Assembly (NCBI GenBank): GCA_030430025.1
Contig: JAUIGR010000005.1
Location: 40,471-104,470 of the forward strand
Length of the DNA stretch: 64,000 nucleotides
From: Gammaproteobacteria bacterium
GTDB taxonomy: Bacteria; Pseudomonadota; Gammaproteobacteria; Xanthomonadales; Marinicellaceae
Direction: 5' to 3'
The position numbers and the translations under genes were made by a program. The notes beneath the pieces are model-generated. The model was not told the DNA's origin, searched no databases, and worked only from the letters and a program-made list of their open reading frames with translations. Within the stretch, counting starts at the first letter, position 1. The number at the start of each line of letters is the position of its first letter. Below, one piece after another: positions 28,190 through 38,348 of the stretch.

Positions 28190-30469
28190 TTGACTAAAGT
28201 TTCAAAACAAATCAAAAAAAGGGTGTTAGAAAGTGCAGTATTTGTGTTAGTGCCACTGGCAGTGTATTTTTTACTTTCTTTACTTTCCTATCATCCCGGT
28301 GATCCTGGTTCGTTCGCATCATCTGATGTAGAAAAAGTAAACAATATGGGCGGATTGACAGGCGCCTATCTGGCCGATTTTCTTTTTCACTTGCTCGGTT
28401 ATTTTTCTTATTTTTTGCCTTTGGCTTTGATCATCATTGCTTGGCGGTTATATAAAGGATCTGTTGATCAGGAAGAGTTGGGTTGGTTAGATACGTTGAT
28501 TAAAATGGGTGGATTTATTGCAGTTGTGGTGACTGGCTGCGGCTTGGCTCATTTACATGCCGGCACGGGGGGCTTACCTTTTTCTGGAGGAGGTATCGTT
28601 GGAGAAGTTTTTGGAGAGTCCGTAATTTCTGGTTTTGGTGTCATTGGTGCAACTTTAATTCAAGCGGCAGTTTTTTTTGCAGGTATCACATTGTTCACCG
28701 GGCTTTCTTGGTTCATGTTAATGGATCAGGTAGGCAAGAATACTTTGTCTTTTTTTACCTGGCTAGGTGTTTTATGGGATCGTTTCAGTGATTGGAAGGC
28801 TGGTAGGCAAGCACAAACAGAGCGTCAAGTGGTTCGGCAAAAAGACGCAGAAATACAGCGCAATCGTGATCCAATTATTATAGAAAAATCTGAAAACATC
28901 AAAGAGGAAAGTAAACGGGCTAACAAAGAAAAACAATTGAATTTATTTGACTCATTACCTCCGGGCAAATTGCCACCTCTGGCGTTGTTGGATACAGCAC
29001 CCAGTCAGGTGGTAGGCTACACTGATGAAGAGTTGGAAGTGTTATCTCGCCAATTAGAATTGAAATTGGCAGATTTTAAAGTTAAAGCTGAGGTGGTTGG
29101 TGTTTATCCTGGTCCGGTAGTCACTCGTTTTGAAGTCAATCCTGCTGCAGGCATTAAAGCTGCGACCATTGTTAGTTTAGCTAAAGACTTGGCTCGTGGT
29201 TTATCAATTACCAGCGTGCGTATAGTTGATGTCATTCCTGGTAAACCATACATTGGCATTGAGATTCCAAACATCAATCGTGAAATCGTATATTTAAGTG
29301 AAATTCTAAGATCAGTTGAGTTTGATAAGTCAAAGTCGCCTTTGACCTTAGGGCTGGGTAAAAGCATCAGTGGCCGTCCGGTGATTGTTGATATCGCGAA
29401 AATGCCACACTTGCTAGTAGCCGGGACCACAGGTTCCGGTAAATCGGTGGCAGTTAATGCCATGATCATCAGCCTCTTATACAAATCGACGCCGAACGAA
29501 GTGCGTATGATCATGGTCGATCCTAAAATGCTGGAATTATCCATTTATGAGGGTATTCCACATCTGTTGGCGCCAGTGGTAACTGATATGAAAGAGGCTG
29601 CCAATGCGTTGCGCTGGTGTGTGGCCGAAATGGAGCGAAGATATAAATTGATGGCAGCCATGGGCGTCAGGAACTTAACTGGCTTTAACAAAAAAATTAA
29701 TAAAGCCATTGCCGATGGTGAGCCAATACTCGATCCGTTTTTTGATGAGGCTGGACGTGCTATGGGACTGGAGCCAGAGGAGTTGAAGCCACTGCCATAC
29801 ATTGTCGTAGTGATTGACGAGTTTGCTGATATGATGATGATCGTGGGTAAAAAGGTTGAAGAATTGATTGCTCGTCTGGCACAAAAAGCCCGTGCTGCAG
29901 GGGTCCATTTGGTATTAGCTACACAAAGGCCGTCTGTTGATGTCATTACCGGTTTAATTAAAGCCAATATTCCTACTCGAATGGCATTCCAAGTTTCATC
30001 CAAGATTGACTCACGAACCATTTTGGATCAAGGTGGTGCTGAACAATTACTGGGACATGGAGATATGCTCTACCTGCCTCCAGGTAAAGCACAGACAGAG
30101 CGTGTTCATGGCGCTTTCGTTGATGATCATGAAGTTCATGCCGTGGTCAATTATCTGACTAGTCATTATGAAACGGATTATCAAGAAGGTATATTGGATG
30201 AGGTTCAGTTAACGGAAGATGGTCAAATGTTAGGTGATACTGGGTTGCCTGAAAAAGCCGAAGGTGATGTTGATGAGTTGTATGATAAGGCTGTTTTTGT
30301 GGTAACGGAAAGCCGTAAAGCATCGATTTCTTATGTCCAGCGACGTTTGCGTGTAGGTTATAATCGGGCGGCGACAATTGTAGAGCAGTTAGAGGAAAAT
30401 GGTGTGGTCTCTGCTCCTGCTCATAATGGTGCCAGAGAAGTATTAGCCCCGCCACCGCCTTCAGTTTGA
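28190..30469 (+). CDS. ftsK: DNA translocase FtsK
   Basis: About 759 residues. The start is taken as the TTG at 28190, which has GAGG six bases upstream; a TTG at 28178 in the same frame is possible and no early ATG exists. Four or so membrane helices (about residues 15-180) anchor it at the septum. A short linker is followed by the motor: Walker [14 protein letters not shown] with Lys418, Walker [12 protein letters not shown] and [14 protein letters not shown]-terminal winged-helix gamma domain (about 685-750) reads KOPS-type sequences and activates XerCD at dif. lolA and rarA follow. Confidence 0.95.
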   Translation: MTKVSKQIKKRVLESAVFVLVPLAVYFLLSLLSYHPGDPGSFASSDVEKVNNMGGLTGAYLADFLFHLLGYFSYFLPLALIIIAWRLYKGSVDQEELGWLDTLIKMGGFIAVVVTGCGLAHLHAGTGGLPFSGGGIVGEVFGESVISGFGVIGATLIQAAVFFAGITLFTGLSWFMLMDQVGKNTLSFFTWLGVLWDRFSDWKAGRQAQTERQVVRQKDAEIQRNRDPIIIEKSENIKEESKRANKEKQLNLFDSLPPGKLPPLALLDTAPSQVVGYTDEELEVLSRQLELKLADFKVKAEVVGVYPGPVVTRFEVNPAAGIKAATIVSLAKDLARGLSITSVRIVDVIPGKPYIGIEIPNINREIVYLSEILRSVEFDKSKSPLTLGLGKSISGRPVIVDIAKMPHLLVAGTTGSGKSVAVNAMIISLLYKSTPNEVRMIMVDPKMLELSIYEGIPHLLAPVVTDMKEAANALRWCVAEMERRYKLMAAMGVRNLTGFNKKINKAIADGEPILDPFFDEAGRAMGLEPEELKPLPYIVVVIDEFADMMMIVGKKVEELIARLAQKARAAGVHLVLATQRPSVDVITGLIKANIPTRMAFQVSSKIDSRTILDQGGAEQLLGHGDMLYLPPGKAQTERVHGAFVDDHEVHAVVNYLTSHYETDYQEGILDEVQLTEDGQMLGDTGLPEKAEGDVDELYDKAVFVVTESRKASISYVQRRLRVGYNRAATIVEQLEENGVVSAPAHNGAREVLAPPPPSV

Positions 30470-30529
30470 TGTGTTCATTGCTCATTCATGACTATCAGTT
30501 ATAATGAGCCAGCTTAACTGGAGAATTTT

Positions 30530-31168
30530 ATGAGGTTTAGCATCATATTTGTTATTGCTATAGGGGTGTTTGGCATTGCTAAGGCAGAAAAAACGCCACA
30601 GTCCATTTTAGATGCGCTGCGTAAAGATTTACATTCGATGCAGGCCGATTTCATTCAATACCAAGAGATCGAAAATGGTGGCCGTGAAGATGAGAATTCT
30701 GGTCAGGTTTGGTTGCAATCGCCAGACAAATTTCGCTGGCTATATCAACAACCACTTGAGCAATTGATTGTTGCTGATGGTCAACAAGTATGGGTTTACG
30801 ATGAAGATTTAGAACAGGTTACTGTTAAAAAACAAGATAATGAATTAAACCCCATTTACGTTATCATTAACGATCAACTCAGTAACGAACATTATGATAT
30901 AAAGTTGGAAACAAGTGTTCAAGGGGTAGACTGGATCAGTTTGACACCGAAAAAACCATCACAAGAGGTTAAAACTGTTTGGTTGGCAATCAAGGACGAT
31001 AAACTCCATCGCATTAAAGTGATCAATACCATGCAACAAACTTTAATGTTTGAATTTTCACAAGTCGTCAAAAATCCTCAACTTGCTAAAGACTTATTTA
31101 CTTTTACACCGCCTGAAGGTGTTGATGTCATTCACACTTATGATAACCAACAGGGTGGCGAGTTTTAG
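30530..31168 (+). CDS. lolA: Outer-membrane lipoprotein carrier protein LolA
   Basis: 212 residues with a signal peptide (about 1-18). The periplasmic chaperone accepts lipoproteins from LolCDE and passes them to LolB. MQADFIQYQE, SGQVWLQSPDKFRWLYQQP and QLIVADGQQVWVYDEDLEQVTV match the family. Its stop shares one base with the GTG start of rarA, the order seen in E. coli and Pseudomonas. Confidence 0.94.
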   Translation: MRFSIIFVIAIGVFGIAKAEKTPQSILDALRKDLHSMQADFIQYQEIENGGREDENSGQVWLQSPDKFRWLYQQPLEQLIVADGQQVWVYDEDLEQVTVKKQDNELNPIYVIINDQLSNEHYDIKLETSVQGVDWISLTPKKPSQEVKTVWLAIKDDKLHRIKVINTMQQTLMFEFSQVVKNPQLAKDLFTFTPPEGVDVIHTYDNQQGGEF

Positions 31169-32451
31169 TGTTTGAGCCGCAGTCACCATTGGCTGAATTA
31201 CTTCGCCCTCAACAATTATCTGATGTTATTGGCCAGAATCATTTGGTTGGTCAGGGTAAACCTTTATCTAGGCTGGTGGCACAACAACGACCTTATTCAA
31301 TGATATTTTGGGGACCTCCAGGTACAGGTAAAACCACTTTGGCCAGAATCATCAGTAGGTCGGTCGATGCACAATTGATTAATTTATCTGCGGTACTGTC
31401 CGGTGTTAAAGATATTCGTGATGCAATCACCAAAGCTGAAGCCGTTTTGCCGCAGCGGACGGTGTTGTTTGTCGATGAAATACATCGTTTTAATAAGTCA
31501 CAACAGGATGGGTTTCTGCCTCATTTAGAAAGTGGTCTGATCACACTGATTGGCGCGACAACAGAAAATCCCAGTTTCGCTTTGAATAATGCCTTATTGT
31601 CTCGTTGTAAAGTTTATGTTCTGAAAGCCATCATTGATGAAGATTTAATGCTTTTATTAGAACGCAGTTTAGAACATGAAAAACTTGAACAGATGTCTCT
31701 CACTCTTTCACAACGTCAGGCTTTAGTTCATGCAGCTGATGGTGATGCTCGAAAGTTGCTTGGTTTGATGGAAATTCTCGCTGATTTTGCATCATCTGAT
31801 CAGGTTGCTGATGAAGAAGTGGCTTGGGTCATTTCCGGTCAAACACGTCGATTTGACAAAAGGGGTGATGAGTTTTACGAACAAATTTCGGCATTGCACA
31901 AATGTGTGAGGAATTCACACCCAGATGCTGCCTTGTATTGGTTGGCAAGAATGTTGGATGGCGGTTGTGATCCAAGATACATCGCTCGTCGGTTGTTGCG
32001 GATGGCATCAGAAGACATCGGTAATGCAGATCCTCGTGCCATGACTTTATGCTTAAATGCTTGGCAAATTTTTGAACGTTTGGGATCGCCTGAAGGTGAA
32101 TTGGCATTAGCTCAAGCGGTGAGCTATTTGGCTTCATGTCCAAAAAGTAATGCTGTTTATAGTGCTTTTAAAATGGCTCAAAGTGACGCCGCCAAAGGTT
32201 CATATGCGGTGCCAATGCACTTACGTAATGCACCCACACAATTAATGAAATCTCAAGGATATGGCCAAGACTATCAATACGACCATGATCATGATGATGG
32301 AATAGCTTACGGTCAAACAGGATTTCCCAAAGATATGGGGGAAAAAGTGTATTACAAACCAGTTAATCAAGGTTTGGAAAAACAAATCAGTGAAAAATTG
32401 CGTTTCATTCGAGCTGAAAGAGATAAGTCTCAAGGTCATAAACATGGTTAA
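31168..32451 (+). CDS. rarA: Replication-associated recombination protein A
   Basis: 427 residues from a GTG that overlaps the lolA stop (TAGTG). It is an AAA ATPase of the RarA/WRNIP1 family that acts at stalled forks. The family blocks are LAELLRPQQLSDVIGQNHL at the N-terminus, Walker A GPPGTGKTTLA, LFVDEIHRFNKSQQD, GATTENPSFALNNALLSRC, and the C-terminal tetramerisation part with DPRYIARRLLRMASEDIGNADP. It overlaps crcB by 8 bp. Confidence 0.95.
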   Translation: MFEPQSPLAELLRPQQLSDVIGQNHLVGQGKPLSRLVAQQRPYSMIFWGPPGTGKTTLARIISRSVDAQLINLSAVLSGVKDIRDAITKAEAVLPQRTVLFVDEIHRFNKSQQDGFLPHLESGLITLIGATTENPSFALNNALLSRCKVYVLKAIIDEDLMLLLERSLEHEKLEQMSLTLSQRQALVHAADGDARKLLGLMEILADFASSDQVADEEVAWVISGQTRRFDKRGDEFYEQISALHKCVRNSHPDAALYWLARMLDGGCDPRYIARRLLRMASEDIGNADPRAMTLCLNAWQIFERLGSPEGELALAQAVSYLASCPKSNAVYSAFKMAQSDAAKGSYAVPMHLRNAPTQLMKSQGYGQDYQYDHDHDDGIAYGQTGFPKDMGEKVYYKPVNQGLEKQISEKLRFIRAERDKSQGHKHG

Positions 32452-32809
32452 TCCTTGGTTATTAGTGGCGATTGGGGGTGCCTTAGGTGCGATGGGTCGT
32501 TACGGAGTTAATCGCCTGGTGATGAATGTACTAGAGAAACCTTGGACTTGGGCAACTTTAATTGTTAATGTCTTGGGGTGCTTACTCATGGGTATGGCCT
32601 ATGCTTGGCTTCAAAACAGACCCGATTTGGATGCGACCGTCAAGTTGTTGCTCATGGTCGGTTTTCTAGGTGCGTTGACTACTTGGTCCACGTTCTCTAT
32701 GGAAGCAGTATTGATGATTCAAAGTAATCAGTGGTTGGCTGCCTTAGGTTATACTTTACTGACCTGTTTGCTATGTTTTGTTGCATTTTGGTTAGGCGTT
32801 AAATTATGA
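32444..32809 (+). CDS. crcB: Fluoride ion channel CrcB (FluC)
   Basis: 121 residues from the ATG at 32444 inside the end of rarA; the open frame extends upstream, but that part does not match the family. Four membrane helices are visible, with GGALGAMGRYGVNRL, TLIVNVLGCLLMGM and GALTTWSTFSMEA, the last holding the fluoride-lining residues. The protein dimerises and exports fluoride. There is no room for a fluoride riboswitch because the gene is embedded in the rarA transcript. Confidence 0.94.
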   Translation: MVNPWLLVAIGGALGAMGRYGVNRLVMNVLEKPWTWATLIVNVLGCLLMGMAYAWLQNRPDLDATVKLLLMVGFLGALTTWSTFSMEAVLMIQSNQWLAALGYTLLTCLLCFVAFWLGVKL

Positions 32810-33702
32810 AGGTGTTATTTTTTCTATTGTTGTCTTGGTTTGTTGATGTAAAGTCAGAAGAGCATGATGTGCCGATAGAGCCTCCAGGAACTGAGATATA
32901 TCTATTTGATATCAATGATGAAGAAACCATACCTTCATTACAATCTCCCAAAAATATAACGAATAGTCGAGGTTATGATCCACAACCCAAATTCAGCAAA
33001 AATGGGCAGACCATTTATTACACTAAAATACGTGATGGACAAGCTGATATTTATCAGTATCAGCTTGAGTCAGGTGCTACTTCAGTTTATATGCAAACAC
33101 TGGAAAGTGAATACTCACCTACGATCATTCCTGAAGAAACAGGACTCAGTGTCATCCAAGTAGATGAGAAGGGTGATCAATATCTGGTCAAAATCAATGT
33201 GGTTGATGGTAGTGTTAAACGGTACAGTGATCTGAAACAAGTAGGGTATCATACTTGGACCAAAGGAAAACAACTGCATTTGTGGACCTTTATTTTAAGT
33301 GATCAAGGTGGTGACTTGTATCACCAAGCGAAGGGTCAAAAAGCCACCAAAGTAGCCAATAACATTGGTCGTTCATTGCTTACTGATAAAGGTCAGCAAC
33401 AACTTTATTATATCGATAAAAACAATCAGCCTTGGCAAATCAGGTCAAGGAAAAATAAAACAGGTGAGGGTAAGCATATGATTGATTTGCTTTTAGGCTC
33501 TGAGGATTTTACCCTCGATAGCAAAGGTCGTTTTTGGACCAGTCAAGGTCAAAGTTTGTTTGTCAGCACTGATGGTCGGTATTGGATTTTGGTTACTCAA
33601 TTTATTAATGATAAGATGGGTAGTATCAGTCGTGTGACCACTAATCCAAAAGCTGATAAAATCGCTATCGTTTTTGCAGAAACTGACAAGACTACATTTT
33701 AA
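32806..33702 (+). CDS. Secreted TolB-like beta-propeller protein of unknown function
   Basis: 298 residues. It starts within the crcB stop (ATGA, 4-bp overlap). The hydrophobic N-terminus (about 1-16) is a likely signal peptide. GYDPQPKFSKNGQTIYYTKIRDGQADIYQYQLESG is a WD40/TolB-type repeat and several weaker blades follow. In Pseudomonas serS comes after crcB; here this gene occupies that place. No catalytic motif is visible. The tRNA-Arg gene begins 10 bases after its stop. Confidence 0.6.
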   Translation: MKVLFFLLLSWFVDVKSEEHDVPIEPPGTEIYLFDINDEETIPSLQSPKNITNSRGYDPQPKFSKNGQTIYYTKIRDGQADIYQYQLESGATSVYMQTLESEYSPTIIPEETGLSVIQVDEKGDQYLVKINVVDGSVKRYSDLKQVGYHTWTKGKQLHLWTFILSDQGGDLYHQAKGQKATKVANNIGRSLLTDKGQQQLYYIDKNNQPWQIRSRKNKTGEGKHMIDLLLGSEDFTLDSKGRFWTSQGQSLFVSTDGRYWILVTQFINDKMGSISRVTTNPKADKIAIVFAETDKTTF

Positions 33703-33712
33703 ATCTTATTAT

Positions 33713-33789
33713 GCGCTTGTAGCTCAGCAGGATAGAGCAGCCGCCTCCTAAGCGGCAGGTCGCAGGTTCAAATCCTGCCAAGCGCACCA
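33713..33789 (+). tRNA. tRNA-Arg (anticodon CCU)
   Basis: 77 bases. The acceptor stem GCGCTTG pairs with CAAGCGC, the anticodon stem GCCGC pairs with GCGGC around the loop CTCCTAA, and the T arm GCAGG-TTCAAAT-CCTGC is perfect. CCA is encoded. The anticodon CCT reads AGG. It lies directly upstream of the unusual 34007-47593 cluster. Confidence 0.97.
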
Positions 33790-34006
33790 TGTTTTCTTAG
33801 TTATAGAATGTAGTTTGGGTAATACTTATTTTTCACTGTACCACCTCAGCAACATGCACGATGTACCTATCTCGACCTGTCTTAGTTAATTTTTCCAGAA
33901 AATTCTTATTTAAAGTGGTCCTTTTTTCAGGAGAAGGTCAGGTTGGTGAAGTCAGCGGATTGAAGATAAAAGGGGTATAATTGAGTATTATTTCAAAAGG
34001 GACATT

Positions 34007-35002
34007 TTGATATCGATGAGAACAGTGCTGGATCAATTTAAGAAACTGAGTCGGATTGATTACGAGTCATCCGCTCATTCGCAATCTACTGATTTATCTG
34101 AAGCGGTTGATGGGCTGCTCGGGTTGATTGGTTCAATTGATCTAGACGATTTGAAAACTATCAATCAGCTACTGTCAGTTGTTGCTGAGCTCGGTCGAGT
34201 TGAACAACAAGCGTTTTGGCAATTAAATAATCGGTTGCTTCAACCTTTGAAACAATTGATGGCTGACACTAAAGCAGGTGGTCAGGTAGCGTGTTTGCTG
34301 CAGAAGCTACAACAAGTAGTAGTAAAAATCCAACCACCTGACAGCCAGCGAATCACTTTGAGACAACGCTTTGTGTTGTTGTTTTCTGCATTCAGCTCCC
34401 CTTGGGAAATGTGGTTAGCTGAATATCCAGAGCAGAAGCAAAAGTTGATGATTTTGGTTGATCAGTTAAACGCAGAAAAGTCGCAGCTTAAGAGAGACAA
34501 TCATATTCTAAACGTAGATCGTGATCAGATCAGTTCTGCGGTTAAAAACCTGGAATATGTCTGTGATTTGGTTTCTCTGTTTGAGCAAAAGTTTAAATCC
34601 TCAGCAAATTTTGATGAGGTGTTCAATCAACAGCTTTTATCATCTGTGCAGCGACGTTTGTTGGAATTACAACAACAATTATTGATTGGTAGGCAGTCGG
34701 TGATGACTCTCGATTTGCTGATCAAACAGAATCAATCTCTGGTTAACAGTATTGAACAGGCAGTTTACTCAACGACTTCTGCTTTGAATGTGGCTACAAG
34801 TGTGGCCTTGGTCAGTAAGAAGCAAAAAGTGTTAGATAGCGATCATTCTCGTGTTAATGATTTGATTGATGGAGATAAATTAAGACAAGCGCAGTTGTTA
34901 ATTGAACAGAGTTTACAGCAAATGCATCAAGTACAGAGTGAAACGGCATCGGTCTCTGATGATATACAGAGCCAGAGTATAAAACCAGAGATCAATGAAT
35001 GA
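34007..35002 (+). CDS. TelA-like helical protein (toxic anion resistance family, tentative)
   Basis: 331 residues. The TTG at 34007 sits five bases after AAAAGGG; an ATG at 34016 is an alternative. The protein is largely helical, with a coiled coil near residues 140-180. The C-terminal part, SVQRRLLELQQQLLIGRQSV then LLIKQNQSLVNSIEQAVYST, follows the TelA/KlaA pattern (paired helices, Q-S, I-x-x-N-x-x-L-x-x-x-I-x-x-A). TelA proteins accompany tellurite and other stress operons, without a settled biochemical role. It overlaps the helicase gene by 8 bp and opens the cluster. The family call is by pattern only. Confidence 0.5.
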   Translation: MISMRTVLDQFKKLSRIDYESSAHSQSTDLSEAVDGLLGLIGSIDLDDLKTINQLLSVVAELGRVEQQAFWQLNNRLLQPLKQLMADTKAGGQVACLLQKLQQVVVKIQPPDSQRITLRQRFVLLFSAFSSPWEMWLAEYPEQKQKLMILVDQLNAEKSQLKRDNHILNVDRDQISSAVKNLEYVCDLVSLFEQKFKSSANFDEVFNQQLLSSVQRRLLELQQQLLIGRQSVMTLDLLIKQNQSLVNSIEQAVYSTTSALNVATSVALVSKKQKVLDSDHSRVNDLIDGDKLRQAQLLIEQSLQQMHQVQSETASVSDDIQSQSIKPEINE

Positions 35003-38000
35003 AGTCAATACAACAATTATTCAAAAGATTACGGCTTACTTAAACAGTTGTTATCAGGCAGATAATCGTGAACACAGTCTTTGGGATTTGTTCTCTGATA
35101 AAAATGAACTGCTGAAATTAGCAAATTGTCAGCAACTAGATGATTTAAAAACCAGATCATTCTGTTATTTAGACGCTGATTATGGTTCTAGGTTAGCGAA
35201 AAACGTAGTGATGTATCGGCGTGAAAAAATGTTATTGTTTGGCCGCTGGTTTGTGTTTGCTCAACTACCCATCAGTAGTAGTGGGTTGAGCTCGAAAACT
35301 AACCGCATTTGTGCGCCGTTGTTGTTGTATGAAGCTTCACTCCATGAATCGAGCCAACAGCATCAATTGCAAATTGAACGTACTATGGTACGTTGGAATA
35401 GTCCACTGCTGTCCATATTATTTGATGACAAGGATATTGAGTTGAGGCTTGATGGAGTCCTTAATGATCAGTGGACCCTTGATGGACCTGGTTTTTTAAA
35501 ACGCTTGCAGTCATCATCGGTGATCAAGCAATGTGATCTTGCTCTAGAAATAAACAACACTGAGGATTTACAAGCTGGTAAAAATAACAGTCGAAAACAC
35601 CACCTCACTCTGGCACCTGGTGGCTGTTTCGTGTTGACCAAAAGATCGACTTCTTCTCGTGGTGTTATCGATGAATTGAATGCCATGTCAGCAACTGATC
35701 GACACTCAGAAGCCATTAGCAGTCTATTTAAAACAAAATTGGTAGAAAAGTGGCGATCCAATCGTTGCCAACCAGACTATGTGCCAGGCTTACTTAGCCA
35801 CTCGCAAGAAAGGGCATTGTATAACGCTGCCAGGAAAAACTTGAGTGTGTTGATTGGTCCTCCAGGTACCGGGAAGAGTTACACCATCGCTTGTATCATG
35901 TTGGAGCGTTTTTTACAGGGTGAGTCGGTATTATTAGTAACCCGCAACGAATCGGCAGTTGATGTCATTCAGGAGAAATTGGTTGAGCAATTAGGTATTT
36001 GTGCCAATGCCACTATTCGTTCTGGAAGCAAGGATTATCATCAGGAGTTGAAAAATAAACTGGCAGATATTCTTGGAGGCATGTTGGATTTAGGTGATGG
36101 AAAACAACATCACAAAGCACTCCATCGAATCATGAAAAAGATCAAGCGAGTTGAGCAACAATTTATTAACCACGCTCAGTCTGCTGTCAGTGATGGCTTG
36201 TTTCTTGACACCATGAGTCAAGGGGAATTAAAAGCTGGTTGGTTCAATTGGTTCAAACAGTGGTTAATTGCAAGACGAGTGAAGATAAGTCAATCTTTGT
36301 ATGCTCAGCTGAAAGCAATACATGAACTGCATGCCACTAGAGAAGCTTTATTGGCTAAACATATCAATGCTCGTTATCAGTTGGTGCTAAAAGAGATGCT
36401 GAGCAAAAACCGTGAGCAGTTAGCTCAATTTGATTCTGCTTTGAGGGCCAGAACATCCTTGGGGCAAAGCAGCCGGTTTTTGCAGGTCGATCATCAATTA
36501 TTGCTTAAGGCGTTACCGATCTGGTTAAGTTCATTGTCGGCTTTGCATCGTTCGCTGCCAATGAAAGCAGAATTGTTTGACTTGGTGATTATCGATGAGG
36601 CCACCCAATGTGACATGGCATCTTGTCTACCTGCATTATATCGTGCTAAGCGAGCCATAGTAGTCGGTGATCCTAAGCAGTTGAGACATTTGTCATTTTT
36701 ATCTGCTAAGAAACAACAGCAATTGTTTGAGAAACATGATTTGTATAATTTGTCGGTGGATTTAAACTATCGAGACCAAAGCATGATCGATTTGGCTATA
36801 GCACAGGTGGATTCACAAGATGCTGTGGTGATGTTGGACGAACATTACCGCAGTGTTCCTGAGATCATTGGTTTTAGTAATCAGCAATTTTACCAAAGTC
36901 ATCTGAAAATCATGACAGCTAAGCCAACCACCAATCAAAAACCAGCCATTCGGTTGGTTGAAGTTCCTGATGGCATGAGGAACTTAGGTGTTAATGACAA
37001 AGAGGTCGATGTATTAATGAAGCAATTGGATACAGTGTTGGGATTTCAACAACACCTCCCACCACAATATCGTCAATCTATTGGTATCCTGTCCTTTTTT
37101 CGGCAACAAGCAGAAGCCATCAAGGAAAGATTGATAGCCGATTATAGTACAGAGATACTGACGACCCATAAGATAAGAGTATCAACTCCCTATGGTTTTC
37201 AGGGAGAGGAACGTGACATTATGCTGATTTCTTGTGGAGTTTGTCCTAAGACAATTGGCAGCACGTCTCATTACATGAACAGGCCGGATGTTTTTAATGT
37301 GGCTGTAACCCGAGCCAGGGATTTGCAATATCTTTTTATATCGGTGCCTCTGGATGAGATGCCAGCAGATGGTCTACTGACAGCCTATGTGGACTATGTC
37401 AATCATTTATCTACTAACGATCAATATCAAATTGATCAGCGTGAAAAGAATGTATCTGAGTTATGTGCTGCTTTAAATCAGGTTGGAATAACTACTATTC
37501 AGAACTATATTGTTGCTGGGGTGGCTATGGATTTAATGGTGATTGAGCAAGGGCATGCACTGGCCATCGATCTCATAGGATTTCCAGGCGAGTTTCAGGA
37601 TGTGTTGCATATTGAGCGGTACCATATATTTGCCCGCGCAGAATTAATTATATATCCATTGAGCTTGGGTAGGTGGATGATGTTCAAAGAGCAGGTTGTT
37701 AAAGAAATTAAACAGTTATTGTCAGATTTACATATGAGCTCGATTGAAAATATTTCAGTAGCTTATCAGATACATTTTTGGAAAAAAATCAATGTCATTG
37801 ATTCGTTATTGGCTAAGCGAGTGCGTGAGGTTGAACATCAATTGCTCGTCACAAATAGTCATAAGGGGATGGATCAATTGAAATCAATGGTTAATCTTTA
37901 TTGTCAGTTAAGGTATTTATTGGCAGAAAAACTCAATCCAGGAGAACTGACCTCAATGCGTTATAACCGAAGCTTTACAGAAATTTTCAACGCCTGTTTG

Positions 38001-38231
38001 GATCGATGGATGGAGCTTATTAACAGCTCATCACATATGACTACAACAGCAGTTGAAGCAATTTATGAAGACAATCAACAAGCGCTGGATAAATTGAAGG
38101 AAACTCAAATACATCTACAAAAGTTAAAAGTGAATGGCCAAACATCAACATCAAGGTCGGCCAGTCACTTGAGCGAATTGGATGATTTAAATCAGAACAC
38201 TCGTTATTTTTATGATGAAAATGACATTTGA
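34995..38231 (+). CDS. Superfamily 1 (DNA2/NAM7-like) helicase
   Basis: 1078 residues. Walker A LIGPPGTGKSYT has Lys294, motif II is LVIIDEATQCD (Asp534, Glu535), motif III is VVGDPKQLRHLSF, then VMLDEHYRSVPEI, and motif VI is VAVTRARDLQYLF, the full Upf1/DNA2-type set. A helical insert of about 200 residues separates motifs I and II. After the helicase core a 300-residue C-terminal extension contains an endonuclease-like pattern (VAGVAMDLMVIEQGHALAIDLIGFPG, near residues 840-865) that resembles a REase/MTES-type domain in some helicases. That part is tentative. It is translationally coupled to the TelA-like gene. Confidence 0.85.
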   Translation: MNEVNTTIIQKITAYLNSCYQADNREHSLWDLFSDKNELLKLANCQQLDDLKTRSFCYLDADYGSRLAKNVVMYRREKMLLFGRWFVFAQLPISSSGLSSKTNRICAPLLLYEASLHESSQQHQLQIERTMVRWNSPLLSILFDDKDIELRLDGVLNDQWTLDGPGFLKRLQSSSVIKQCDLALEINNTEDLQAGKNNSRKHHLTLAPGGCFVLTKRSTSSRGVIDELNAMSATDRHSEAISSLFKTKLVEKWRSNRCQPDYVPGLLSHSQERALYNAARKNLSVLIGPPGTGKSYTIACIMLERFLQGESVLLVTRNESAVDVIQEKLVEQLGICANATIRSGSKDYHQELKNKLADILGGMLDLGDGKQHHKALHRIMKKIKRVEQQFINHAQSAVSDGLFLDTMSQGELKAGWFNWFKQWLIARRVKISQSLYAQLKAIHELHATREALLAKHINARYQLVLKEMLSKNREQLAQFDSALRARTSLGQSSRFLQVDHQLLLKALPIWLSSLSALHRSLPMKAELFDLVIIDEATQCDMASCLPALYRAKRAIVVGDPKQLRHLSFLSAKKQQQLFEKHDLYNLSVDLNYRDQSMIDLAIAQVDSQDAVVMLDEHYRSVPEIIGFSNQQFYQSHLKIMTAKPTTNQKPAIRLVEVPDGMRNLGVNDKEVDVLMKQLDTVLGFQQHLPPQYRQSIGILSFFRQQAEAIKERLIADYSTEILTTHKIRVSTPYGFQGEERDIMLISCGVCPKTIGSTSHYMNRPDVFNVAVTRARDLQYLFISVPLDEMPADGLLTAYVDYVNHLSTNDQYQIDQREKNVSELCAALNQVGITTIQNYIVAGVAMDLMVIEQGHALAIDLIGFPGEFQDVLHIERYHIFARAELIIYPLSLGRWMMFKEQVVKEIKQLLSDLHMSSIENISVAYQIHFWKKINVIDSLLAKRVREVEHQLLVTNSHKGMDQLKSMVNLYCQLRYLLAEKLNPGELTSMRYNRSFTEIFNACLDRWMELINSSSHMTTTAVEAIYEDNQQALDKLKETQIHLQKLKVNGQTSTSRSASHLSELDDLNQNTRYFYDENDI

Positions 38232-38258
38232 TTTTTCCATTAAAATCACTAATGGTTA

Positions 38259-38288
38259 TTGTTAGTGACCTATGGCATATGACATAAT
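38259..38288 (+). promoter_or_regulatory. Candidate promoter for the YjfI-flotillin-ATPase operon
   Basis: TTGTTA at 38259-38264 and CATAAT at 38283-38288 are spaced by 18 bases, matching a sigma-70 promoter at most positions. The -10 lies inside the first palindrome of the operator at 38279-38313. An alternative uses TTGACA at 38297-38302. Confidence 0.45.
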
Positions 38289-38313
38289 ATGTCAAATTGA
38301 CATATTATGTCAT
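38279..38313 (+). promoter_or_regulatory. Double palindromic operator-like element before the YjfI gene
   Basis: Two 15-bp palindromes, TGACATAATATGTCA at 38280-38294 and TGACATATTATGTCA at 38298-38312, are separated by three bases. Together they form a larger perfect inverted repeat with 17-bp arms around one central base. Centre-to-centre spacing is 18 bp, close to two helical turns, so two dimers could bind one face. There is no T run after it, so it is not a terminator. It overlaps candidate promoter elements and lies 35 bp before the ATG, so an operator is the best reading. Confidence 0.75.
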
Positions 38314-38348
38314 GGCAGCATAGGGTTGTTTGAGGAGAATAATAAAGT

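Noticed and set aside
32390..32443. Upstream start for crcB
   Set aside because: The 18 extra residues lie inside rarA and are not part of the channel family.
38279..38313. Intrinsic terminator for the helicase gene
   Set aside because: The stem is long, but no T tract follows on either strand and the base composition is operator-like.
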